Assembly: GCA_031421855.1 (NCBI GenBank)
Contig: JANOPN010000009.1
Span: 1-56,802, forward strand
Direction: 5' to 3'
Source: JAAFHN01 sp031421855
Lineage (GTDB): Bacteria; Pseudomonadota; Gammaproteobacteria; Burkholderiales; Burkholderiaceae_C
DNA length: 56,802 nucleotides
In this document: piece after piece, positions 16,565 through 23,726 of the stretch
Numbering within the stretch: position 1 is the first letter of the stretch
Layout of the letters: each line of letters opens with the position of its first letter
Made by a program: the position numbers and the translations under genes
The notes under the pieces: generated by a model
The model's database searches: none
Seen by the model: only the letters and a program-made list of their open reading frames with translations
Told to the model about the DNA's origin: nothing

Positions 16565-17671
16565 ATGCCCCGCCCAATACACGCCACCGTCCACACCCAA
16601 GCGCTGCGCCACAACCTGCGCACTGCGACCGAGCGAGCCCAGGCGCACAAGTCTTGGGCCGTCGTCAAGGCCAATGCTTACGGGCATGGCATCGAGCGCG
16701 CTTTTGAGGGCTTGCGAGCGGCCGATGGGTTTGCGCTGCTGGATTTGGACGAAGCATCAAGCGTGCGCGCTCTTGGCTGGCGCGGCCCGATCTTGCTGCT
16801 TGAAGGCGCTTTTGAGCTGCGCGACTTGGAGCAGTGCTCGCGGCAGCGGCTTTGGCACGTGGTGCACTGCGACGAGCAAATTGACATGCTCGCGGCCCAC
16901 AAGACCGAGCTGGGCCACGACGTGGTGCTCAAAATGAACTCGGGCATGAACCGCTTGGGCTTCAAGCCCCAGCGTTTTCGCGCGGCTTGGGCGCGCTTGA
17001 ACGCCTTGCCGCAAGTCAACAGCATCACGCTGGCCACGCATTTCTCGGATGCCGACGGCCCGCGCGGCGTGAGCCACCAAATGGCGGCGTTCGAGCGTGC
17101 AACCGATGGCCTGGCGGGCGAGCGCTCGGTGAGCAACAGCGCAGGCACGCTCATTCACGCGCCCGCAGACGAGCGCATTCGCGCCGACTGGGTGCGAATT
17201 GGGATTGCGCTGTACGGCAGCGCGCCCGACCACCCAAGCCACCGCGCTGCCGATTGGGGCTTGCAACCCACCATGAGCCTGCGAAGCGAAATCATCGGCA
17301 CACAAACCCTGGAGCCAGGCGACACGGTCGGCTATGCATCAACTTTCACCGCGCAGACAGCGATGCGCATCGGCGTGGTGGCCTGTGGCTACGCCGACGG
17401 ATACCCCCGGCATTGCCCAACCGGCACGCCGGTTTTGGTCAGCGGCGTGCGCACCCGAACACTGGGCCGCGTCAGCATGGACATGCTGGCAGTTGATTTG
17501 AGTGAACTGCCCGACAGCGGCTTGGGCAGCGAAGCCGTGCTCTGGGGTAACAGCGTCAAACACCCCGGTGCGCAGCTGCCCATCGACGAAGTCGCCTCCA
17601 GCGCGGGCACGATTGCCTACGAGCTGATGTGCGCACTGGCCAAAAGGGTGCCCACGCATGTTTCGGACTGA
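16565..17671 (+). CDS. alr: Alanine racemase
   Basis: The 368-residue PLP enzyme has its catalytic lysine in AVVKANAYGHG near residue 37 and its catalytic tyrosine in VGYASTF near residue 259. It interconverts L- and D-alanine for peptidoglycan. The substrate loop GRVSMDMLAVDLS and the C-terminal AYELMCALAKRVP are typical. It is complete and of normal length. R1 copy E lies just after the stop. Confidence 0.95.
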   Translation: MPRPIHATVHTQALRHNLRTATERAQAHKSWAVVKANAYGHGIERAFEGLRAADGFALLDLDEASSVRALGWRGPILLLEGAFELRDLEQCSRQRLWHVVHCDEQIDMLAAHKTELGHDVVLKMNSGMNRLGFKPQRFRAAWARLNALPQVNSITLATHFSDADGPRGVSHQMAAFERATDGLAGERSVSNSAGTLIHAPADERIRADWVRIGIALYGSAPDHPSHRAADWGLQPTMSLRSEIIGTQTLEPGDTVGYASTFTAQTAMRIGVVACGYADGYPRHCPTGTPVLVSGVRTRTLGRVSMDMLAVDLSELPDSGLGSEAVLWGNSVKHPGAQLPIDEVASSAGTIAYELMCALAKRVPTHVSD

Positions 17672-17690
17672 TTTTTGATTGAAATTAGCC

Positions 17691-17723
17691 CTTGGTCACC
17701 GGATTTATTGGGCTTGTTGCTAT
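17691..17723 (+). repeat. R1 33-bp repeat, copy E (intergenic)
   Basis: Reads CTTGGTCACCGGATTT then ATTGGGCTTGTTGCTAT, followed by ACAAATAATAGC. It lies in the short gap between alr and the 47-residue protein gene. Confidence 0.85.
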
Positions 17724-17802
17724 ACAAATAATAGCGATTCATCATTGAACAAATCCTCAACAGTTTGGCGATAATTCGACTCTTAACCAACTAGGAGACA
17801 CC

Positions 17803-17946
17803 ATGGCAAAAGGGCAACAAAACACCAACAAGATGACCAAAAAACCAAAGAAAGACACCTCATCACCCGCGATTCCGTCAGCCGATGTGGTTCGCCCGAC
17901 GGTGGTGACGCAAATCCCGCTCAAGGGCAAGATGAAGAACAAGTGA
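17803..17946 (+). CDS. Small basic protein of unknown function (47 residues)
   Basis: The product starts MAKGQQNTNKMTKKPKKDTS, has a Pro/Val-rich middle (SADVVRPTVVTQIP) and ends KGKMKNK. It is strongly lysine-rich and has no hydrophobic segment, so it is probably cytoplasmic and may bind nucleic acid. AGGAG lies 5 bp upstream of the ATG, a good ribosome site. Similar small Lys-rich frames occur in other betaproteobacteria as far as I recall. It is followed immediately by the convergent glcF gene. The function is unknown. Confidence 0.75.
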   Translation: MAKGQQNTNKMTKKPKKDTSSPAIPSADVVRPTVVTQIPLKGKMKNK

Positions 17947-17954
17947 TCAGAAGC

Positions 17955-19199
17955 TCACGCGCTGAGTGCGTCGTCGATCAACTCGATCCAGTGGCGCACC
18001 GGCGTGGCCGTTCCGCTTTGCAAGTGGGTGATGCAGCCAATGTTGGCACTGGTGATGACGTCTGGCTGCGCGGCAGTCAGTGCGTCAAGCTTGTTGTCGC
18101 GCAACTGTTTCGACAGCGCTGGCTGCAGCACGCTGTAGGTGCCCGCTGAGCCGCAGCACAGGTGTGGGTCGCGCACAGCCAAACTCACCTCGAACCCCAG
18201 CTCACGAAGCGTGACTTCAACGCCCCCGCGCAATTGCTGCCCATGTTGCAACGTGCAAGGTGGATGAAAAACCACCTTGGGGCGCTTGTTTTGGTTGGTT
18301 TTGGTTTGCGACTGCTTCACCAAGCTGGGTGTGATCTGGGCCATCAGTTCGCTCAAATCGCGGGTCAAGGCGCTGATTTTTTGCGCTTTTTCTGCGTAAA
18401 TTGGGTCATCTTTGAGTGCGTGGCCATAATCTTTGACCATCGCGCCGCATCCCGACGCCGTCATCACAATCGCCTGAATTGAGCCACTTGACACCCGAGG
18501 CCACCAAGCGTCGATGTTGGCACGCATGTGCGCGGTGCCGCCGTCATGATCGTTGAGGTGGTATTTGACCGCGCCGCAACACCCGGCGCTGGGCTCCTCA
18601 ATCGCGTTGATGCCCGCGGCATGCAGCACCCGCGCTGCGGCGACATTGATGTTGGGCGACATGCTGGGCTGCACGCAACCCCGCAACATCAACACCGACT
18701 TGCCGCCAGCAATGGCTTGCGGCCACGCGCGCGGCGACTGTTTGGCCGGTACCTTGGCCTTGATTGAGTCGGGCAACAAGCCACGCACCGCCTGGCCAAT
18801 CGCCATCGCTGGGCCAAAAACGGGCGAGGTCAAGCCGTTTTTGAGCGCCCAACGCGTGAGCGACTCCGCTGCGGGCCGTGGCACTTGCTCGTCCACGAGT
18901 TTTCGGCCAATGTCAACCAAATGACCGTAGTCGACGCCGCTTGGGCAGGTACTTTCACAGTTGCGACAGGTCAGGCAGCGATCCAAATGGGTTTGGGTTT
19001 TGCGCGTGGGTGTCGCGCCTTCGAGCACTTGCTTGATCAAATAAATACGGCCACGCGGCCCATCAAGCTCGTCGCCCAGCAACTGGTACGTGGGGCATGT
19101 GGCCGTGCAAAAGCCACAGTGAACGCATTTGCGCAAAATGGCCTGCGCATCTTTCGCGTCGCTGCGCTGGGCATATTGGGGGGCAAGTTCGGTGTGCAT
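17955..19199 (-). CDS. glcF: Glycolate oxidase iron-sulfur subunit
   Basis: The 414-residue protein has two 4Fe-4S motifs near the N-terminus (CVHCGFCTATCPTY and CLTCRNCESTCPSG). Two CCG domains follow (GCCGAVKYHL and CCGSAGTYSVL). It passes electrons from the FAD subunits of glycolate oxidase to the membrane. The gene starts 6 bp after the stop of glcE. It is complete. The FMN/FAD catalytic subunit GlcD is not in the window. Confidence 0.95.
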   Translation of the reverse strand: MHTELAPQYAQRSDAKDAQAILRKCVHCGFCTATCPTYQLLGDELDGPRGRIYLIKQVLEGATPTRKTQTHLDRCLTCRNCESTCPSGVDYGHLVDIGRKLVDEQVPRPAAESLTRWALKNGLTSPVFGPAMAIGQAVRGLLPDSIKAKVPAKQSPRAWPQAIAGGKSVLMLRGCVQPSMSPNINVAAARVLHAAGINAIEEPSAGCCGAVKYHLNDHDGGTAHMRANIDAWWPRVSSGSIQAIVMTASGCGAMVKDYGHALKDDPIYAEKAQKISALTRDLSELMAQITPSLVKQSQTKTNQNKRPKVVFHPPCTLQHGQQLRGGVEVTLRELGFEVSLAVRDPHLCCGSAGTYSVLQPALSKQLRDNKLDALTAAQPDVITSANIGCITHLQSGTATPVRHWIELIDDALSA

Positions 19200-19205
19200 G
19201 GGGCC

Positions 19206-20378
19206 TCAAGTCGTCAAACGGGCGGCGTCGAACACGCCGTGGGGGTCGAACTCAGCCTGCAAACGGCCTTGCAGAGCCTGCGCAGCCGCTTTTGCAGCAT
19301 TTTTAGTGATATTTTGACTCTTTGTCTGCGGATTCATTGACTTCTGTGCTACAAATAATGTAGCACTCCCACCCCGAGTTTCAATGTGCTGCGCCAAGCC
19401 TTCGGCCGCCGCTTCATCAAGCCAAACCCAGCGCTGGCCGCCGTGCCACTCAATGGCTTGCGATTCGGCATTGAAACGATCGACGGACACGGTGGTTTGG
19501 GGTACCGACAACCGATAAAGCGAGTGGTGCGGGCTGGGCGCCGCAAAAAACGCCGCGCGCTGATCGCGCCAACTTGCCCAAAAATCACTGGCATCTGCAA
19601 GGCGCTCGCCCCCTAAACTTGCGCATGCCGCATCAACCGCCGCCTGTGCGCCGCTCAATTTGAGCGTCAGCACCCCTTTGCCATTCACCGCTTGCCACAC
19701 ACTTGAGTGCAGCGGCAAAGGCTGGCCACCCCAGCGGTTGAGTCGATCCAGCGCCTCAGGCTGACCCAACTCAAAGCGCAAAGTCGCCTGCGCGCGGGCG
19801 CGGGGCAACACTTTGAGCGACACCTCAGCAATCACGCCCAAGGTGCCCCAGCTACCAGCCATCAGGCGGCTCACGTCATAGCCAGCCACGTTTTTCATCA
19901 CTTGACCGCCGTATTGCAACCACTGGCCTTGCCCGTTGATGATTTGCACACCCAGCATGAAGTCACGGACACCGCCGGCACTGGCACGACTGGGGCCGCT
20001 CAGCCCGCTGGCCACCACGCCGCCAATGGTGGGCATCGCGTCGCCAGAGTGGCCAAACCGGGGCGGCTCAAACGCCAGACACTGCCCCTGCTCAGCCAAA
20101 GCCGCCTCAACTTCGGCCAACGGCGTGCCACCCAACACAGAAATCACCAGCTCACTGGGCTCGTATGACGTGATGCCACTCAGCGCAGCCGTGCTCAACA
20201 ACTCAAACGAAGACGCACCGCGCCCGAAAAACGCCTTGCTGCCCGCGCCTTGAATGCGAAACGGCAACCGAGCCTCGCGCGGCGAAGCGGCCGCGTCGGC
20301 AATTCGCGCCATCAAGGCGCGGCCCGCTTCAGGAATCATGTGGCGTGTGGGATCAGGCATGCCCGATGCTAGCCGCAA
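19206..20378 (-). CDS. glcE: Glycolate oxidase FAD-binding subunit
   Basis: The 390-residue protein has a FAD-binding PCMH-type domain: PRFGHSGDAMPTIGGVVASG, then GGVRDFMLGVQIINGQGQWL, then GGQVMKNVAGYDVSRLMAGS. The C-terminus DPHGVFDAARLTT is normal for GlcE. Residues about 343-353 (AQKSMNPQTKS) are encoded by a diverged R1 repeat, inserted before the last helix and in frame. GlcE works with GlcD and GlcF. No glcD lies upstream: the region holds a VapBC-like pair on the opposite strand instead. The upstream Met of MPDPTRH is an alternative start. Confidence 0.92.
   Translation of the reverse strand: MRLASGMPDPTRHMIPEAGRALMARIADAAASPREARLPFRIQGAGSKAFFGRGASSFELLSTAALSGITSYEPSELVISVLGGTPLAEVEAALAEQGQCLAFEPPRFGHSGDAMPTIGGVVASGLSGPSRASAGGVRDFMLGVQIINGQGQWLQYGGQVMKNVAGYDVSRLMAGSWGTLGVIAEVSLKVLPRARAQATLRFELGQPEALDRLNRWGGQPLPLHSSVWQAVNGKGVLTLKLSGAQAAVDAACASLGGERLADASDFWASWRDQRAAFFAAPSPHHSLYRLSVPQTTVSVDRFNAESQAIEWHGGQRWVWLDEAAAEGLAQHIETRGGSATLFVAQKSMNPQTKSQNITKNAAKAAAQALQGRLQAEFDPHGVFDAARLTT
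19320..19352 (+). repeat. R1 33-bp repeat, copy F (diverged), inside glcE
   Basis: Reads CTTTGTCTGCGGATTC then ATTGACTTCTGTGCTAC. It matches the consensus at most positions, including the GCTA end, and is followed by AAATAATGTAGC. The reading frame stays open. Confidence 0.7.
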
Positions 20379-20443
20379 GCGCAGCGCATCAACGTGAGGG
20401 TTTTTCGCGCCGTGTGTGCAGAAAATACAGCCACTGCGCCGAT

Positions 20444-20471
20444 GTGATGTTTGATGCGTGATGTTTGATGC
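20444..20471. promoter_or_regulatory. Tandem 14-bp repeat upstream of vapB-like gene, candidate operator
   Basis: Two adjacent copies of GTGATGTTTGATGC end 41 bp before the antitoxin start. A TACACT hexamer at 20481 could be the -10 box. Ribbon-helix-helix antitoxins often bind such repeated sites. The assignment rests on position. Confidence 0.4.
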
Positions 20472-20512
20472 GTCAACTGCTACACTGACGACTCAAACTC
20501 AATAACCCATTC

Positions 20513-20809
20513 ATGCGCACGACCTTAGATATCGCAGATGACGTACTCGCTGAAGCCCGTTTCGTTGCAGCGCGAGACAACACCAGCATGGGGGCCGTCA
20601 TCTCTCAGTGGGCCCGCGATGCGGTGCGGGGGCTTCACCCATCAAACCAGACAAAACCGCAAAAGATCATCGATGCAGCACCCATGGACTACGCCACCGC
20701 GCTAAAAAAATGCACAGAGATGGGTTTGGCGCCATTCATCACTGGCGGCGTTCCTGGCAGCGTCACCAATGAGCTCATCGACCGCATCCGCGACGAAGAA
20801 GGCATTTGA
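20513..20809 (+). CDS. VapB-like ribbon-helix-helix antitoxin
   Basis: The 98-residue protein starts MRTTLDIADDVLAEARFVAA, the ribbon-helix-helix pattern of CopG/VapB antitoxins, with a second helix SMGAVISQWARDAV. The C-terminal part (GGVPGSVTNELIDRIRDEEG) would bind the toxin. It overlaps the following PIN-domain gene at TGATG. The pair is a type II toxin-antitoxin module with antitoxin first. Confidence 0.85.
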   Translation: MRTTLDIADDVLAEARFVAARDNTSMGAVISQWARDAVRGLHPSNQTKPQKIIDAAPMDYATALKKCTEMGLAPFITGGVPGSVTNELIDRIRDEEGI

Positions 20810-21237
20810 TGCGCGCTTTGCTTGACGTGAATTTCTTGATCGCGATCTTGGATACGTCACATGTTTTTCATGAACGCGCTGCGATCTGGCTGGCTACCCA
20901 CTCAAGTTTGGGTTGGGCAACCTGCCCGCTCACGCAAAACGGCTGCGTTCGGATCGTCAGCCAAACCAATTACAGCGCCCGCCTGTCGACTCCAATGGCA
21001 ATTGCGTCGCTGCAAACCGCCTGTAGCGCCCAGTCTCATCGTTTTTGGCCAGACGACGCCAGTATTTTGAACTCGCAAACCTTTGATCCGGGTGCGTTCC
21101 ATCACCCTAGACAGGTCACCGATGTTTATCTGCTCGCGCTTGCGGTTAAAAATCACGGCCGCCTGATCACATTTGATCAACACATTCCTTTAACTGCCGT
21201 GCGCGCAGCCAAACCGCAGCACCTCGTTGTCGTTTAG
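20809..21237 (+). CDS. VapC-like PIN-domain toxin
   Basis: The 142-residue protein starts MRALLDVNFLIAILDTSHVFH, with the first PIN aspartate in LLDVN. The later acidic residues are in TDVYLLALAVKNHGRLITFD. PIN toxins are Mg-dependent ribonucleases, often cutting tRNA or rRNA. I chose the ATG that overlaps the antitoxin stop (TGATG) over the TTG three bases earlier. All core acidic residues appear present, so it is probably active. Confidence 0.87.
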   Translation: MRALLDVNFLIAILDTSHVFHERAAIWLATHSSLGWATCPLTQNGCVRIVSQTNYSARLSTPMAIASLQTACSAQSHRFWPDDASILNSQTFDPGAFHHPRQVTDVYLLALAVKNHGRLITFDQHIPLTAVRAAKPQHLVVV

Positions 21238-21255
21238 CCAAAAAGCTCAATTTTG

Positions 21256-22590
21256 ATGACCCACATCCCCATCTGGCCGCAAACTCAGCCCACCAGCCGG
21301 GTGCCTTTTGCGGCCTACACCGACGAGGCTTTGCATGAAGCCGAATTGCAGCAACTCTTCTACAACGGCCACTGGTGTTACGTCGCCCTGGCTTGCGAGC
21401 TGCCTGCTTCGGGCGATCACCGCTTAAGTTTTGTGGGCGAGCGTCAGGTCATCGTCGTCAACGAGCGCACCGATTGCGACGGGCAGACCCAATTTCGCGT
21501 GCTTGAAAACCGCTGCGCCCACCGAGGCGTGCGGTTTTGTCAGCCGACTGTTGACGGCACGGTCGCCAACGCGAGTAGCTTCACGTGCCCGTATCACCGC
21601 TGGACATACAAACTAAACGGCGAATTGCAGGGCTTGCCGTTTCGCAACGGTGTGCCTGGGGTCGATGCCGACGGTCAGCCGTGCAAAAACGGTGGCATGC
21701 CGCCAGACTTCAAGCTCCAAGAGCATGGCTTGAACACCGCACGGGTCGCCGTGTTGCACGGGCTGATTTTTGCCACGTTTGATGTGCAAGCCGAGTCGCT
21801 GGAGAGCTACATCGGGCCACGGGTGATGCACTGGATTGAGCGAATTTTTACCCGAGGCGGCTCAGACGCGCCCTTGAAGCTGCTCGGTGTCAACCGCCAA
21901 CGCATCCCCGGCAACTGGAAATTGATGATGGAGAACATCAAGGACCCGTATCACCCCGGCCTGTTGCACACCTGGTTTGTGAGTTTTGGCCTTTGGCGGG
22001 CAGATCAGTCCAGCCGCATGGTGCTAGACGCCCACGGTCGCCACGCGGTGATGATCTCGTCTCGCAACCAAGCGGTCGCCAACGCAGTCACTCAGGGCGT
22101 GTCTTCGTTTCGTGCCAACATGCAGTTGGGTGACGACCGCTTGCTCGACGTCGTGCCCGAAGCTTGGTGGACGACAGACGACCCTGACGCGCCCGGCCAA
22201 ACCCTGACCCCAACGGTCACGATGATCACGCTGTTTCCCAATTTGATCATTCAACAACAAGTCAACAGCCTGTCAACCCGCCAAATCGTGCCGCGTGGGC
22301 ACGGTGAGTTTGATTTTGTCTGGACGCACTTTGGTTTTGCTGACGACGACGAGGCCATGACGCGCAGGCGGCTTCGCCAAGCCAATTTGTTTGGACCCGC
22401 TGGTTTTGTGAGTGCAGATGACGGCGAGGTCATCGAACTCAGCCAAAGCGGCTACTCGCAAGGCCCACGAGACGGCGCAACCATCTGCGAGCTTGACAGC
22501 CAAAATGATGGTGAGACCCGCCACATGGTGACCGAGGGCCTGATTCGGGCCATGTACGGCTACTGGCGCAAAACAATGGGGCAAACATGA
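21256..22590 (+). CDS. Aromatic ring-hydroxylating (Rieske) dioxygenase, alpha subunit
   Basis: This protein of about 444 residues has a Rieske 2Fe-2S site, CAHRGVRFC then CPYHRWTY. The mononuclear iron site is in ENIKDPYHPGLLHTWF, where the Asp also bridges electrons between subunits. The family adds O2 to aromatic rings. The sequence resembles the anthranilate/salicylate/benzoate-type oxygenases, but the substrate is not assignable. The beta-subunit gene overlaps by 4 bp. No ferredoxin or reductase gene is adjacent, so electron donors must be encoded elsewhere. The ATG start is preferred over an adjacent TTG. Confidence 0.92.
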   Translation: MTHIPIWPQTQPTSRVPFAAYTDEALHEAELQQLFYNGHWCYVALACELPASGDHRLSFVGERQVIVVNERTDCDGQTQFRVLENRCAHRGVRFCQPTVDGTVANASSFTCPYHRWTYKLNGELQGLPFRNGVPGVDADGQPCKNGGMPPDFKLQEHGLNTARVAVLHGLIFATFDVQAESLESYIGPRVMHWIERIFTRGGSDAPLKLLGVNRQRIPGNWKLMMENIKDPYHPGLLHTWFVSFGLWRADQSSRMVLDAHGRHAVMISSRNQAVANAVTQGVSSFRANMQLGDDRLLDVVPEAWWTTDDPDAPGQTLTPTVTMITLFPNLIIQQQVNSLSTRQIVPRGHGEFDFVWTHFGFADDDEAMTRRRLRQANLFGPAGFVSADDGEVIELSQSGYSQGPRDGATICELDSQNDGETRHMVTEGLIRAMYGYWRKTMGQT

Positions 22591-23099
22591 ACTCGGTCTT
22601 GCCCTCACACCATTGGGCGGCGTTGCTGCCCAGCCTACAAGTCAACGCGTTCAACGCCCACTACGCACAGGTGCTTGACGAACGCGACTTCGCCCAGTGG
22701 CCATCACTTTTTACCGTGGATGGTCGCTACCAAGTGCAAGGGCGCGAAAACCATGACCGCCAGCTGCCGCTTTGCTTGATTGACTTGGAGAGCCAAGCCA
22801 TGATGCGTGACCGCGTGCACGGCATCACCCAAACGATTTATCACGCGCCTTACTACTCGCGCCACGTCATCGGCGCGGCCACCGCGCAACTGTTGGGGGG
22901 CGACATTCGTGCGCATGCGCCATTTGCGGTTTTTCGCACCAAACCTGGTGCAGGCGGTTGCGGGGTGAGCGAGGTGTTTGCCTGCGGTCGCTACATTGAC
23001 CACTTTCAATTTGACATGGGCGGCGAATTGAAGCTCATCAGCCGCCTGTGCGTGCTCGACAGCGAAAACATCTTGAACTCGTTGATTTACCCGATTTAG
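22587..23099 (+). CDS. Aromatic ring-hydroxylating dioxygenase, beta subunit
   Basis: The 170-residue protein has the NTF2-like cone fold of these small subunits: NAFNAHYAQVLDERDFAQWP, then a Tyr-rich HAPYYSRHVIGAA strand, ending LCVLDSENILNSLIYPI. It gives structural support to the alpha subunit. The start overlaps the alpha stop (ATGA). The stop codon TAG is the first three bases of R3 copy 2, so a mobile element forms the end of this gene. Confidence 0.9.
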   Translation: MNSVLPSHHWAALLPSLQVNAFNAHYAQVLDERDFAQWPSLFTVDGRYQVQGRENHDRQLPLCLIDLESQAMMRDRVHGITQTIYHAPYYSRHVIGAATAQLLGGDIRAHAPFAVFRTKPGAGGCGVSEVFACGRYIDHFQFDMGGELKLISRLCVLDSENILNSLIYPI

Positions 23100-23339
23100 C
23101 CCGAATGTTTCATCGTGACGACGCTCAGCGCGCCTTGCCGCGGGATGCAGCGGCGCGCCGCATGGCGCGTCAGGGGCTCACGGCCCCTGCAAGGCAGGCG
23201 GTGTGTTGCTGCGCCCGCTGCGGGTGTGCGATGGGCGTCGAGTGTTTTTGCCAGCGTACAAATTGGCTTCGACAAAATAGGAGATGTTTGATTGAGAAAA
23301 GCGCGGCAAAAACACGTTCACGGTGAAATATTCGGGCTA
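23097..23339 (+). repeat. R3 MITE-like element, copy 2
   Basis: This 243-bp element has the best-preserved termini, TAGCCCGAATGTTTCATCGTG and CACGGTGAAATATTCGGGCTA. It fills the gap between the dioxygenase beta gene and the DUF2164 gene and gives the former its TAG stop. It encodes no protein. The TA at both edges fits insertion at a TA dinucleotide, as with IS630/Tc1-type elements. Confidence 0.88.
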
Positions 23340-23344
23340 ACGCC

Positions 23345-23632
23345 ATGACCATCGAACTGACCCGCGAAGCGCGCGACGAAGCCATCAAGTCAATCGAGCG
23401 CTACTTCACCAAGCACATGCAAGAACACACCGGCGGGCGCATCGGCAACATCGCCGCGGGTGCCTTGCTTGGATTTTTCGTCGAAGAGGTCGGGCCCGTG
23501 ATCTACAACCAAGCGGTCGCGGAAGTTCAAGAAAAAATCGCCATGCGGGTCAGCGAGCTTGACATTGAACACCACGAAGAAGAATTCCAATATTGGACCA
23601 AACAAGGTGCTCCGGTCAAAAGAAAAAGATGA
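23345..23632 (+). CDS. DUF2164 family protein
   Basis: The 95-residue soluble protein starts MTIELTREARDEAIKSIERY. It contains GNIAAGALLGFFVEEVGPVI and ends with a VSELDIEHHEEEFQYW segment, all matching the DUF2164 pattern. The function is unknown. It starts 5 bp after the right end of R3 copy 2, so its promoter is either inside the element or upstream of it. Confidence 0.8.
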   Translation: MTIELTREARDEAIKSIERYFTKHMQEHTGGRIGNIAAGALLGFFVEEVGPVIYNQAVAEVQEKIAMRVSELDIEHHEEEFQYWTKQGAPVKRKR

Positions 23633-23644
23633 ACGGCCATGAAA

Positions 23645-23681
23645 AAACCCGGATCGCTGCTTTCGCAACGATCCGGGTTTA
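23645..23681. terminator. Rho-independent terminator between convergent genes
   Basis: The arms AAACCCGGATCG and CGATCCGGGTTT are perfectly complementary over 12 bp. An A-run precedes them, so on the minus strand the stem is followed by a T-run. It probably ends the TonB receptor... reading from the right is excluded: it lies past the stop of the minus-strand receptor gene, and also past the DUF2164 stop, so it can serve both. Confidence 0.85.
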
Positions 23682-23726
23682 GGCTGACACATCAAACCAG
23701 CCGCGAAGCTGGAGACACGATGGAGA

